Assembly: GCA_964578605.1 (NCBI GenBank) | Contig: CAZODO010000010.1 | Coordinates: forward strand, 16,802 to 80,801 | Direction of reading: 5' to 3' | DNA: 64,000 nucleotides | Source: JAXMHN01 sp964578605 | Lineage (GTDB): Bacteria > Verrucomicrobiota > Verrucomicrobiia > Limisphaerales > SIBE01 | Shown: in pieces, positions 35,956-44,847 of the stretch | Position numbering within the stretch: the first letter of the stretch is position 1 | Layout of the letters: every line of letters begins with the position of its first letter | The notes under the pieces: model-generated | Database searches by the model: none | The model's input: only the letters and a program-made list of their open reading frames with translations | Told to the model about the DNA's origin: nothing | Program-made: the position numbers and the translations under genes

Positions 35956-36792
35956 ATGAACACATTACCCCGCCTCCTTTGCCGCGCGGCCCTTCTCGTC
36001 GCGGTGACTTTGACCGCCGCGGTCACCCCGAACCTCAATGCCGCCGACCTGGTCCACGCCAAAGATGGCTCCGGCGTGTACGGGTATAACGATACGCCCG
36101 TTCTCCCGTGGTGCGGATACCGCGTGCATGACGCCGACCGGCCGGCGCCGAAGCGGGTGGATCCCGGTCGTGCGCCGCGGCGTCCTGCGCCGGCCCCCTC
36201 GGATGCGGTGGTTCTGTTCGATGGCGGAGACTTATCCAAATGGCAGGCGAACCAAGCCAAGGTTGTCCGGCCGGATTCGGCGGGCGCCAGCGCTTCGTAT
36301 ATCGAAGCCGGGCATGGGAACCTCGCGAGCAAGCAGGAGTTTGGCGATTGCCAGATTCACCTGGAGTGGATGGCGCCCACCGACTTCTCAGGGCCTTGGT
36401 ACAACCGGGGCAACAACGGACTGTTCATCATGGGGCTTTTCGAGATCCAGATTTTCGATTCCTACAACGAAAAGATCTACCCGGATGGCATGGCCGCCGC
36501 CATTTATGGCCAGACGCCGCCGACGGTGAATGCCTCGCGCCCACCAGGCGAATGGCAAACGTTCGATATCGCCTTCACGGCGCCGGTATTCGACGGGGAG
36601 AAGCTCGTGAAGCCCGCCCGCATTACCATGTTTCATAATGGCGTGCTCGTGCACCTGAACGAAGAGATCCGGGGCGAGACGAACCACCGCGTCCTGCCCG
36701 AGTACAAGCAGAAGATCAGCAAAGGACCGCTGGTCCTGGGCGGACACGATTGCCCTGTCCGGTTCCGCAATATCTGGGTCCGGCCCCTGTGA
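35956..36792 (+). CDS. secreted DUF1080 (3-keto-disaccharide hydrolase-like) protein
   Basis: 278 residues from ATG 35956. The signal peptide is LLCRAALLVAVTLTAAVTPNLNAAD. The beta-sandwich domain begins with AVVLFDGGDLSKWQ, the hallmark opening of DUF1080/GH-like concanavalin-fold domains, and continues with DCQIHLEWMAP, NRGNNGLFIMGLFEIQIFDSY and a closing VRFRNIWVRPL. Some DUF1080 members hydrolyse 3-keto-glycosides, others only bind sugar. The Gfo/Idh gene elsewhere in the window is the kind of enzyme often paired with it, but the two are 17 kb apart. About 40 residues between signal peptide and domain are Pro-rich. Confidence 0.85.
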   Translation: MNTLPRLLCRAALLVAVTLTAAVTPNLNAADLVHAKDGSGVYGYNDTPVLPWCGYRVHDADRPAPKRVDPGRAPRRPAPAPSDAVVLFDGGDLSKWQANQAKVVRPDSAGASASYIEAGHGNLASKQEFGDCQIHLEWMAPTDFSGPWYNRGNNGLFIMGLFEIQIFDSYNEKIYPDGMAAAIYGQTPPTVNASRPPGEWQTFDIAFTAPVFDGEKLVKPARITMFHNGVLVHLNEEIRGETNHRVLPEYKQKISKGPLVLGGHDCPVRFRNIWVRPL

Positions 36793-36899
36793 CGCGGAGC
36801 CTTGTCCGGGGACGGCCAAATTGATCTGGACAGTTGCGTCCCAGCGTCGCGGCCAGTAGTGTTTTGGTTCAACGCGAGATGCGTTGATTCGACGATGCT

Positions 36900-38276
36900 A
36901 TGACACTCACCGAGAAAATCCTTGCGCGCGCCGCGGGCAAGACCCAGGTGCAGGCCGGGGACAACATTTGGGTTAGCGCGGATATCCTCATGACGCACGA
37001 CGTGTGCGGACCGGGGACGATCGGGGTCTTCAAGCGCGAGTTTGGGGCGAAGGCAAAGGTGTGGGACCGCCGGAAGATCGTCATTATCCCGGACCATTAC
37101 ATTTTTACGGCGGATTCCATGTCGAACCGGAACGTGGATATCCTGCGCGACTTCGTGCGTGAGCAGGACCTGCCCTACTTCTACGACGTGATCGATGATC
37201 CCAATGGGCATTGGGTGTTCGACGCGTCGAAAGGCGTTCTGAGGCGCCAATATGGGGCCAACTTCGCTGGCGTTTGCCATACCGCCCTCCCCCAAAAAGG
37301 GCATACGCGCCCCGGCGAGGTCCTATTCGGAACGGATTCGCACACGTGCATGGCGGGGGCGTTCAATGAGTTCGCGACGGGCATCGGCAACACGGACGCC
37401 GGGTTCGTGATGGGGACCGGCAAACTCCTGATCAAGGTGCCAGAAACCATGCATTTTCGGATCGAGGGGCAGCTGCAACCGGGCGTCATGGCCAAGGACG
37501 TCATTCTGCATTGCATCGGCGAGATCGGCTTTGACGGCGCGACCTACCGCGCGATGCAATTCGACGGGCCAGGCGTGGCCACGTTGAGCATGGACGACCG
37601 CATGACCATCGCCAACATGGCCATCGAGGCAGGAGGCAAGAACGGGATCTTCGAATTCGACGCGCAGACCAAGGCGTTCGTGGATTACCGCTGCAAACTG
37701 AACGGGACGAAAGCCACTTACCAGCCCGTCGAACGCGATGCGAACGAGAAGTTCGTCTTCGAAATGACGGTGGACCTGTCCAAGCTCGAGCCGACAGTGG
37801 CGTGTCATCCGGATCCCGGACAGCGGAAGCTCGCGAAGGAACTGGGCACCGTGCGGCTCGACCGCGCCTATATCGGGTCTTGCACAGGCGGGAAGACAAG
37901 CGACTTCCTTGAGTTTGCAAGAGTCTTGCAGGGCAAACGCGTGGCCATTGATACCTTTGGCGTTCCCGCAACGCCGGAGATCGTGCACGACCTGCAGTCC
38001 GCGCGCTGGGATGGCAAGACGGTTTGGGAAATCCTGGTCGACGCCGGGGTGCAGATGACCGAAAACGCGAGTTGCGCAGCCTGCCTCGGCGGGCCGGTAG
38101 ATACCTTCGGGCGAATGAACAAGCCGCTCAAATGCATCAGCGCCACGAACCGGAATTTCCCAGGCCGAATGGGGCACAAGGAAAGCCAGGTGTTCCTGGC
38201 GAGCCCCGCAACCGTGGCCGCGAGCGCCCTGACCGGCAAGATCACGGATCCGCGGGAGTTCGTGGGTTCGAAGTAG
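36900..38276 (+). CDS. leuC: 3-isopropylmalate dehydratase large subunit (LeuC / homoaconitase family)
   Basis: 458 residues. It catalyses, with a small subunit LeuD, isomerisation of 2- to 3-isopropylmalate in leucine synthesis (or the homoaconitate equivalent). The [4Fe-4S] ligands C328 (IGSCTGGK), C392 and C395 (SCAACLGGP) are present, along with FGTDSHTC and the DGATYRAMQF region. CTGGK in place of the common CTNxR places it in the shorter LeuC/HacA subgroup. No leuD follows: the next gene is a carbamoyltransferase 28 bases on. A 7-bp hairpin TCAACGC-GAGAT-GCGTTGA (36869-36887) lies just before the start codon and might influence translation, but I see no leader peptide here. Confidence 0.88.
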   Translation: MTLTEKILARAAGKTQVQAGDNIWVSADILMTHDVCGPGTIGVFKREFGAKAKVWDRRKIVIIPDHYIFTADSMSNRNVDILRDFVREQDLPYFYDVIDDPNGHWVFDASKGVLRRQYGANFAGVCHTALPQKGHTRPGEVLFGTDSHTCMAGAFNEFATGIGNTDAGFVMGTGKLLIKVPETMHFRIEGQLQPGVMAKDVILHCIGEIGFDGATYRAMQFDGPGVATLSMDDRMTIANMAIEAGGKNGIFEFDAQTKAFVDYRCKLNGTKATYQPVERDANEKFVFEMTVDLSKLEPTVACHPDPGQRKLAKELGTVRLDRAYIGSCTGGKTSDFLEFARVLQGKRVAIDTFGVPATPEIVHDLQSARWDGKTVWEILVDAGVQMTENASCAACLGGPVDTFGRMNKPLKCISATNRNFPGRMGHKESQVFLASPATVAASALTGKITDPREFVGSK

Positions 38277-38304
38277 GGGAAGCGCGGCGCTCCAGCGGCG
38301 GCGC

Positions 38305-40119
38305 ATGAACATTCTCGGGATTTCGGCGTTCTACCACGACAGCGCGGCCTGCCTGGTGCGGGATGGCCGCATTGTGGCGGCGGCGCAGGAGGAGCGCTTC
38401 ACTCGGAAGAAGCATGACGAACGCTTCCCGCGGAACGCAATCGATTCCTGTCTGCAAGAAGGCGGGATTCGCTCCGATGAGCTTGATTACGCGGTCTTTT
38501 ACGAGAAACCGTTCCTCAAGTTCGACCGGATCCTGCATACGTTCCTCGCGTGTGCTCCGCGGGGGCTTCGGCCGTTCTTGAAGGCGGTTCCACTCTGGAT
38601 CAAGGACAGGATCTGGATGAAAGCGGAAATCCAGAAGGAGCTGGGCTTCCCCGGCAAGATCCTGTTCGCCGAGCATCATGAGTCGCACGCCGCATCCGCC
38701 TTTTTCCCGTCGCCTTTCGAGGAGGCGGCATTCCTGACGGTCGATGGGGTTGGCGAATGGGCGACGACCAGCTACGGGGTGGGTCGCGGCAACGGAATTG
38801 AGTTGATGTCGGAGTTGCGCTTTCCGCATTCGCTGGGGCTTCTTTACTCCGCTTTCACCTCCTACACAGGGTTCAAGGTGAACTCCGGCGAGTACAAGAT
38901 GATGGGGCTGGCCCCCTATGGCGAACCGAGGTTCAAGGACCCCATTCTGCGCGAGCTGATCGACTTGAAGGAAGACGGCTCGTTCCGGCTGAACATGGCG
39001 TATTTTAACTACGTCGCCGGCCTCACCATGACCCATGAGCGGTTTCACAAGCTGTTCGGCGGCCCTCCAAGAAAGCCCGAATCGAAGTTCACCCAACGTG
39101 ACATGGACCTCGCCCGGTCGATGCAGGATGTCACGGAGGAGGTCCTTTTCAGGATGGCACGCCACGTGCGCGAAGCAACAGGGATGAGGCACCTTTGCCT
39201 GGCTGGAGGCGTCGCCCTGAATTGCGTTGCCAACGGCCGAATCCTGCGAGAGCGGGTCTTCGACCGGATCTGGATTCAACCGGCTGCCGGCGACGCCGGC
39301 GGTGCGCTCGGAGCGGCTTTGCTAGTCTGGCACCAATACTTGGGCAACACACGGAAAGCCGACGGCCAGCGGGACTTCCAGCAGGGGTCTTTCCTCGGGC
39401 CCGCGTTTACGAACCGCCAGATTCGCGAATTCCTCACCGCCCGGGAAGTCCCCTTCAAAGAGCTTGCCGAAGAAGACCTGCTTGAGCGAGTCGTCCAACT
39501 CCTCGCGGACGGCAAAGTCATTGGCTGGTTCCAGGGCCGCATGGAGTTCGGACCACGGGCTCTGGGCGCGCGGTCGATCCTGGGCGACGCCCGTTCCGCC
39601 GATATGCAGGAGCTGATGAACCTGAAGATCAAGTTCCGGGAGAGTTTCCGACCGTTTGCGCCGAGCGTCTTGCGCGAGCGAGCGGCTGAATACTTCGAGT
39701 TGAACACCGAAAGTCCTTATATGCTGCTGACGGCTTCCGTTCGGCCGGAGATCCGTCTTCAACCGCCCGGAAGCCGCCGGGTGTCGGGGCTCGAAAAGCT
39801 CCGGGAAGTGCGTTCGACTCTGCCGGCGATCACGCATGTCGATTACTCCGCCCGCGTTCAGACGGTGAGCGAAGAAACGAACCCTCTTTTCCATCGTCTG
39901 ATCACGAGGTTCGGCGAGAAGCACGATTGCCCTGTGATGATCAACACCTCGTTCAACGTCCGCGGCGAGCCCATCGTTTGCACTCCGGAGCATGCTTACC
40001 TTTGTTTCATGCGCACCAATATGGACTTCCTGGTCATGGGCTCTTTCGTCATCGAAAAGGCCGAGCAAAAGCCTTTGGATAAAGACGTGAATTGGCTGCG
40101 GGAGTACGAACTGGACTGA
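38305..40119 (+). CDS. carbamoyltransferase, NodU/CmcH family
   Basis: 604 residues. It transfers a carbamoyl group from carbamoyl phosphate to a hydroxyl through an adenylated intermediate. The N-terminal Kae1/TsaD-like domain opens with MNILGISAFYHDSAACL and has the metal-binding EHHESHAASAFFPSPF. The C-terminal domain includes GRMEFGPRALGARSIL and the end motif MINTSFNVRGEPIV. Acceptors in the family include Nod factors, antibiotics and surface sugars. The next genes encode an SxtJ-like membrane protein and an O-antigen ligase-type protein, which suggests carbamoylation of a cell-surface glycan. It starts 28 bases after leuC, so transcriptional linkage is possible but functional linkage unlikely. 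Confidence 0.93.
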   Translation: MNILGISAFYHDSAACLVRDGRIVAAAQEERFTRKKHDERFPRNAIDSCLQEGGIRSDELDYAVFYEKPFLKFDRILHTFLACAPRGLRPFLKAVPLWIKDRIWMKAEIQKELGFPGKILFAEHHESHAASAFFPSPFEEAAFLTVDGVGEWATTSYGVGRGNGIELMSELRFPHSLGLLYSAFTSYTGFKVNSGEYKMMGLAPYGEPRFKDPILRELIDLKEDGSFRLNMAYFNYVAGLTMTHERFHKLFGGPPRKPESKFTQRDMDLARSMQDVTEEVLFRMARHVREATGMRHLCLAGGVALNCVANGRILRERVFDRIWIQPAAGDAGGALGAALLVWHQYLGNTRKADGQRDFQQGSFLGPAFTNRQIREFLTAREVPFKELAEEDLLERVVQLLADGKVIGWFQGRMEFGPRALGARSILGDARSADMQELMNLKIKFRESFRPFAPSVLRERAAEYFELNTESPYMLLTASVRPEIRLQPPGSRRVSGLEKLREVRSTLPAITHVDYSARVQTVSEETNPLFHRLITRFGEKHDCPVMINTSFNVRGEPIVCTPEHAYLCFMRTNMDFLVMGSFVIEKAEQKPLDKDVNWLREYELD

Positions 40120-40146
40120 GCGCATGCGCACCGCAGCCCATCCCTA

Positions 40147-40560
40147 ATGCGTGATCCACTCAAGACCTTGCCCACCGGCCCCCGCGAACTTCGCAAGTTC
40201 GCCCTGGTCGTGGGGGGCATTTTCGCAGCGCTCGCTGGGTGGGGGGCGTGGCGTGGCCAGCCTGGCTATCCCTGGTTGCTCGTACCGGCTCTTGCCCTGA
40301 TCGTCTTGGGCCTGGTTTGGCCCCGGAGCCTGAAATGGGTCTACGTCAGTTGGATGGCGTTGGGGTTGGCGATGGGTCTTGTGGTCTCCACGGTGATCCT
40401 GACGCTGCTTTTTTACCTCCTTGTCACCCCCATGGGCCTCCTGGCGCGCTGGACGGGCAACGATTTCCTGAGCCGGCGAAGGGACCCGCACGCAAAGACC
40501 TATTGGATCCCGCGTCGGCAAACGCCCAAGTCTCTCCAAAGGTATGAGCAACAGTTCTAA
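40147..40560 (+). CDS. SxtJ-family small membrane protein
   Basis: 137 residues. The N-terminal GPRELRKFALVVGGIF and the long paired hydrophobic helices (about 20-55 and 68-95: PWLLVPALALIVLGLVW, ALGLAMGLVVSTVILTLLFYLLVTPMGLL) followed by a basic tail YWIPRRQ match SxtJ, which almost always accompanies NodU-type carbamoyltransferases. Its role is unknown; a link between the carbamoyltransferase and the membrane is inferred. It begins 28 bases after the carbamoyltransferase gene. Confidence 0.8.
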   Translation: MRDPLKTLPTGPRELRKFALVVGGIFAALAGWGAWRGQPGYPWLLVPALALIVLGLVWPRSLKWVYVSWMALGLAMGLVVSTVILTLLFYLLVTPMGLLARWTGNDFLSRRRDPHAKTYWIPRRQTPKSLQRYEQQF

Positions 40561-40616
40561 CCCGGGGCCCTTTTTGCTTGGAGCCCAACCCAGTTGCCCC
40601 TAGCATTCGCCGAGCC

Positions 40617-42590
40617 ATGCAGGCAAGCAGCAGCGCACCTACCTCGGCCGGATCGTCCGGTCCCGCCAAGAGGCGCTTTCTTCCAACCAAACTGGACGCC
40701 GATTTCCTGGACCGGCTTTGCGAGCGCGGGATTCTCGTCCTGGTTGGACTTATCCTGATTTTCGGTCCGCTCGCGTTTGGGGCGGTGGGCGCTCCGCAGG
40801 CGGTGGTGATACAGGCCCTCACCGCAAGCGTGCTCCTGCTCTGGATGGCCCGGATCGCGTTGGGCAGACCCTACCGGCTCCTCTGGGCGCCCATGTGCTG
40901 GGCGGTGACGGCGTTTGTCGTCTACGCCGTGGTGCGGTACCGGATGGTTCTGGCCGAGAACGGCGTCGAGATGCTTGCCCGGCAGGAACTGCTCCAGATC
41001 CTGGTTTATGGTTTCCTGTTCCTGGCAATCCTCAATAACCTCTCCCGCCAGGAATCGACCCAGATTCTATCGATGACCCTCGTGGCCGTCGGGGCTTTGA
41101 TTTCGCTTTACGCGGTTTACCAATTCCTGACGAAGTCAGGTCGCGTCCTGTGGACACCGCAGTATGCGAACTACCTGGGCCGCGCCTCAGGCACCTACGT
41201 CAATCCCAACCACATGGCGGGGTTCCTGGAAATGATCTTGCCGCTCGGCCTGGCCTACACGCTCACGGGGCGTTTTCAGCCGGCCACCAAGGTCTTTATC
41301 GGCTACGGGACGCTCTGTGTTTTTGCCGGCATTGGCGTTTCGGTCTCCCGCGGAGCCTGGGTCGCGACCGGCGCAGGCCTGCTTGTTTTTTTCGGGCTGC
41401 TCATGCGGCAACGTGGCCAGCGGCTGGCGGCCATTGTCTTCTGCGTTCTCTTGGTGGGCGCCTTCACGATGTTCGTCAAGAACCTCTCGGTTCTGCAACG
41501 GCGCGGCGGAATCGATGCGGAAGGAAGAATCCTGGACATCGTTCGCCTGCAACTCTGGAAACCCGCCTACCAGATGTGGCAGGACCACTTCTGGTGGGGC
41601 GCCGGTCCCGGCCATTATGACCAGGTCTTCCGGGTTTACCGGCCGGACGACATCCAGATGCGCCCCCTTTATGCGCACAACGATTACCTGAATACCCTTG
41701 CCGACTACGGCCTGGTGGGCGCGGTCCTCATTGCGGCTGCGGTCATCCTGCTTTACACGGGCGTCTTCCAGAGCTGGAAGTTCGTGCGCCGTTCGAACGA
41801 CCTGACAACCAAGCGCAGCAATCGGTCCGCCTTCGTCCTGGGCGCCGCAGCGGGCCTGGTTTCGCTCCTGGTGCATTCGGTCGCCGATTTCAATATGCAT
41901 ATTCCCGCGAACGCCCTGGTTGCGGTCACGTTGATGGCCTTGATCACCGGTCATCTCCGGTTTGCGACCGAGCGTTATTGGCTGCGGATGGGGTGGCTGG
42001 GCAAACCTCTCCTCATTCTCACCTGCCTGGCCGGCGGCTTTTCCCTCGCGCAGCAGGCGGTCACGCGCGCCCGCGAAACCGTGCTCCTGAACCGCGCGAG
42101 CCGGGCGACCGATATCGACAGCAAGCTGAATTGGCTCAAAGCCGCCCACCAGGTGGAGCCGAACAACTTCGAAACCACCTACGAAATTGGCGAAACCCTC
42201 CGTCTCGCGAGCTGGGAAGGCCTCGGGAATTACCGCGAACTGGCCGCCGAAGCCATCCAATGGTTCGAACGCGGCGCCAAGCTCAACCGCTTTGACCCCT
42301 ATAATCACGTCAAGTGGGGGATGGCGCTGCATTGGCTGGACCGGCCGGATGAAGCGGGCCCTCGCTTCGATGCAGCCCTCAAGCTGGACCCGAAGAATTA
42401 CATCATCCAGGGCCTCGTCGGCTGGCATTATTTCCAGCTGGGGAACTGGGCCGAGTCCAAGCGATGGTTCGAGCAAGCCGTTTTTCAGGCGCATTGGCAT
42501 CCTGACCCCCAATTCAAACGGTATGAAACGGGCCAAATCTACTTGCGTTTAATCGAGAAAAAGCTTGCAGAAGAGGCGTCCAAGCAGTGA
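40617..42590 (+). CDS. O-antigen ligase/polymerase-type (Wzy_C) membrane protein with C-terminal TPR
   Basis: 657 residues from ATG 40617; an alternative TTG lies 13 codons upstream. The protein has 10-12 hydrophobic helices between about 35 and 440. The Wzy_C-type periplasmic loop has YVNPNHMAGFLEMILPLG and the FWWGAGPGHYDQVFRVYRP / YAHNDYLNTLADYGLVG segment typical of ligases and polymerases that join lipid-linked glycans. The last 170 residues are TPR-like (WLKAAHQVEPNNFETTYEIGETL, LKLDPKNYIIQGLVGWHYFQLG). With the carbamoyltransferase and SxtJ it suggests an exported, carbamoyl-modified polysaccharide. Confidence 0.85.
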   Translation: MQASSSAPTSAGSSGPAKRRFLPTKLDADFLDRLCERGILVLVGLILIFGPLAFGAVGAPQAVVIQALTASVLLLWMARIALGRPYRLLWAPMCWAVTAFVVYAVVRYRMVLAENGVEMLARQELLQILVYGFLFLAILNNLSRQESTQILSMTLVAVGALISLYAVYQFLTKSGRVLWTPQYANYLGRASGTYVNPNHMAGFLEMILPLGLAYTLTGRFQPATKVFIGYGTLCVFAGIGVSVSRGAWVATGAGLLVFFGLLMRQRGQRLAAIVFCVLLVGAFTMFVKNLSVLQRRGGIDAEGRILDIVRLQLWKPAYQMWQDHFWWGAGPGHYDQVFRVYRPDDIQMRPLYAHNDYLNTLADYGLVGAVLIAAAVILLYTGVFQSWKFVRRSNDLTTKRSNRSAFVLGAAAGLVSLLVHSVADFNMHIPANALVAVTLMALITGHLRFATERYWLRMGWLGKPLLILTCLAGGFSLAQQAVTRARETVLLNRASRATDIDSKLNWLKAAHQVEPNNFETTYEIGETLRLASWEGLGNYRELAAEAIQWFERGAKLNRFDPYNHVKWGMALHWLDRPDEAGPRFDAALKLDPKNYIIQGLVGWHYFQLGNWAESKRWFEQAVFQAHWHPDPQFKRYETGQIYLRLIEKKLAEEASKQ

Positions 42591-42668
42591 GATACGGCGG
42601 CGGTGGCACTGTTTAAGACGGCGCAATAAGCGGCCGTAAGCAGCTCGAAAAATCAGGCGATTATCCGA

Positions 42669-42696
42669 TTGACATGAGCTCGCAAATACTTAGACT
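42669..42696 (+). promoter_or_regulatory. predicted sigma70-type promoter of the FecR gene
   Basis: TTGACA (42669-42674), 16-base spacer, TAGACT (42691-42696). It lies 45 bases before the start codon, downstream of the previous gene's stop, so the FecR gene has its own promoter. Confidence 0.6.
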
Positions 42697-42741
42697 GCTG
42701 CTGATCTAAGAGAGTAAACCATTTAGGAGCACATTGAATCT

Positions 42742-43482
42742 ATGAAACCAGTTGGATGCTTTTCGAAATTGGTGGCGTGTGGAACGGCGCTGGCGGCGTT
42801 ATTACTGGTCTGCTCTGCTCAAGCGGCTACGGGGCGCGCCGTGGTGCGCACCGTAAAAGGGACGGCATCCTATGCCGAACAGGGTGGCAACTGGATGCCG
42901 CTGAAGACCGGCCAAGCTCTCGCTCCCGGCGCAACCGTCCGGACCGGCGTGGATGGCCAGGCAGACCTTTACCTCGGTGACAATGGCCCCAACGTTCATC
43001 TTTTCGACAGCACCACGCTTGGCTTGGACCGGCTGCAGATCGAGCGCACCGGTGCCGATACCGTGGTTGAGACGCAGCTCAACCTGACCTCCGGAACGAT
43101 CCGGGGCGAAGTCAAGAGGCTTTCTGCCGCCTCCAAATACGAGGTTAAAACTCCCAACGCCGTTTTCGGCATTCGGGGGACGAAGTACCAAATCAGTGCC
43201 AATGGCATTGTGCATGTCATCGAAGGCACCATGATGGTCGTCTACATCAATCCCGTGACCCAGCAGATGACCACTCACACCGTCAGCGCGGGCCAAACCT
43301 TCGTGCCGCCGATGGATCCAGGCGCCCCGGGCGCAACGCCAACCGTCCGGCCGACCCGTGACGGCGAGATCATCCCGTTTGAAGTGGTTCCTCGCGGTCC
43401 GGCCCTCGTGGTTGTTCCGCAGCCGGAACCGTTTGTTCAGCCGGTCCACTTACGCGAACAGCCCGTTTCGCCGATCGAATAG
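42742..43482 (+). CDS. secreted FecR-domain protein
   Basis: 246 residues with a signal peptide (VACGTALAALLLVCSAQAA). AGGAG lies 12 bases before the ATG. The FecR domain (about 45-180) reads GQALAPGATVRTGVDGQADLY, LTSGTIRGEVK, YEVKTPNAVFGIRGTKY and VIEGTMMVVYI, as in periplasmic FecR-like domains that are not attached to an anti-sigma factor. The C-terminus is Pro-rich. There is no sigma factor or TonB receptor beside it. Own promoter and terminator mark a single-gene unit. It probably acts in the envelope; the ligand is unknown. Confidence 0.88.
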   Translation: MKPVGCFSKLVACGTALAALLLVCSAQAATGRAVVRTVKGTASYAEQGGNWMPLKTGQALAPGATVRTGVDGQADLYLGDNGPNVHLFDSTTLGLDRLQIERTGADTVVETQLNLTSGTIRGEVKRLSAASKYEVKTPNAVFGIRGTKYQISANGIVHVIEGTMMVVYINPVTQQMTTHTVSAGQTFVPPMDPGAPGATPTVRPTRDGEIIPFEVVPRGPALVVVPQPEPFVQPVHLREQPVSPIE

Positions 43483-43504
43483 TCGCACACCCTCTCTTTC
43501 TCAA

Positions 43505-43540
43505 AACCCAGGACAGCCTCGCGCGGTCCTGGGTTTTTTG
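43505..43540 (+). terminator. rho-independent terminator after the FecR gene
   Basis: AACCCAGGAC and GTCCTGGGTT form a 10-bp stem with an 11-base loop, followed by a T run (TTTTTTG). It begins about 20 bases after the stop codon. Confidence 0.9.
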
Positions 43541-43824
43541 TTTGCTTGACCGGCAGCGTGGGGCGAAAGCACGGCTCTATTGCGGCCGGCTCCAGCCCGG
43601 AGCTTCGCGGGACCGAAGACCGAAATCCGAGACGGATGTGACGGATGAGGGGCTGGTGATGGGTCGCTAGTGAGAACTGGTTCCAGAGGGGACGCCCGAC
43701 ACTCGTCCGATGTTCCATTTCTGACGTCATGTTATTGGTTATCAACAGTTTAAGGCCAGAACGCCGGGTCGATCCTAGTCATTTCGGACGAGCAACCGCT
43801 TGGATTCGGCCGTCCTCCCCCCGG
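43541..43824. other. no gene; inverted copy of the TTCGG-rich repeat
   Basis: CCGAAGACCGAAATCCGAG at 43613-43631 is the inverse of the CTCGGATTTCGGTCTTCGG repeat seen at 1474-1492. No ORF was recognised. Confidence 0.45.
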
Positions 43825-43908
43825 ATATAACACGTATATAACTCGTATTTAACACGTATTTAACACGTCTCCCAAGCGTGTTAAATACGTGTTAAATACG
43901 TGTTGAAA
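43825..43908. repeat. 11-base inverted tandem array, A type, copy 3
   Basis: CCGG directly precedes left units ATATAACACGT, ATATAACTCGT and ATTTAACACGT (twice), 43825-43868. The centre is CTCCCAA (43869-43875). Right units are GCGTGTTAAAT, ACGTGTTAAAT and ACGTGTTGAAA, 43876-43908. The 7-base centre has the same length as in copies 1 and 2. Confidence 0.9.
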
Positions 43909-44107
43909 TCGAGATATCTAGGGGAGGAATGGCTCCGGGAACTGGTTGCGCGCTCGATCCTGCGGATCGGTTTCTCACAGATTTCCAAGGCCCCCCACCC
44001 CGCGGCCCAATCGGCCTCGGGTGCGCCCGGCGAACGAGCCGCCGCCGAACTTTGGGTCGCATTTGCCGGAAAATCCTGGTAGTCTATTCCGCGAAAGGGA
44101 AAGCGTT

Positions 44108-44593
44108 ATGCCACTGAACTTCAATTTGCGCCACCTGGACGATCATAGTCTCGAGCTCCAAGGCGAACTGACCCCCGAGGAATTGGAGCTAACTGGGATT
44201 GATGAGATGATGGAAGTGCGCCAACCGGTTGGGTACGACCTGACTTTGGAGCGTTTGAGCACGAGCGTTTTGGTGCGGGGCGCGCTGGATTGCACGCTGG
44301 AATGCCAGTGCGTTCGATGCCTGCGGCCGTTCACGACGCGGCTCGATCTGGACGACTGGATGTGCGACCTGCGGTTGGAGGGCGAAGAACGGGTTGCGGT
44401 GGTCAACGACCGCATAGACTTGACGCCCTATGTGCGGGAAGATATTTTGCTGGCGTTTCCGCAACATCCGTTGTGTGAGCCAGATTGCCGCGGGCTGCTT
44501 GACCGAGGGCACAATCTGAACCCACCAGCCAGCATTGCAGAACCGGCGAGAGAGCCGTCTGCCTGGGCTGAACTGAACAAGCTGAAGCTTTAG
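44108..44593 (+). CDS. DUF177 (YceD-like) protein
   Basis: 161 residues from ATG 44108; the frame is open further upstream but of non-coding character. The central CQCVRCLRPFTTRLDLDD and the acidic INDRIDLTPYVREDILLAFPQHPLCEPDCRG segments are diagnostic of DUF177. In most bacteria this gene sits directly upstream of rpmF, as here (14 bases). YceD-type proteins have been linked to 23S rRNA accumulation or maturation in E. coli and plants. The cysteines may bind zinc. A possible promoter TTGCCG-16-TATTCC lies about 40 bases upstream. Confidence 0.88.
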   Translation: MPLNFNLRHLDDHSLELQGELTPEELELTGIDEMMEVRQPVGYDLTLERLSTSVLVRGALDCTLECQCVRCLRPFTTRLDLDDWMCDLRLEGEERVAVVNDRIDLTPYVREDILLAFPQHPLCEPDCRGLLDRGHNLNPPASIAEPAREPSAWAELNKLKL

Positions 44594-44606
44594 CATCGTT
44601 TGAATT

Positions 44607-44795
44607 ATGGGCGTACCAAAGCGCAAACCATCTCGTAGCCGCCAGCGAATGCGGCGGGCGTACAACAGCGTGCTGACGCTGCCTCAGCTCAGCACGTGTC
44701 CGCAATGCGCGGCGCCCTATGTTCCTCACCGTGTTTGTCCTGCCTGCGGCTATTACAAGGGGCGGCAAGTTCTGACAATCGACACCCTCGGCTAA
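44607..44795 (+). CDS. rpmF: 50S ribosomal protein L32
   Basis: 62 residues, MGVPKRKPSRSRQRMRRAYN followed by a CPQC...CPAC zinc ribbon, which is the zinc-bound form of L32. It is the expected second gene of a DUF177-rpmF-plsX-fabH cluster. The plsX start is 52 bases downstream. Confidence 0.97.
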   Translation: MGVPKRKPSRSRQRMRRAYNSVLTLPQLSTCPQCAAPYVPHRVCPACGYYKGRQVLTIDTLG

Positions 44796-44847
44796 ACGGC
44801 ATCAGAGCGCAGACGGACGGAACGAGACTGCTGCGCTCTTTTCGTTT

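Noticed and set aside
36793..36899. Leucine-type leader peptide before leuC
   Set aside because: Only a 7-bp hairpin is visible; no Leu-rich short ORF or terminator was found there.
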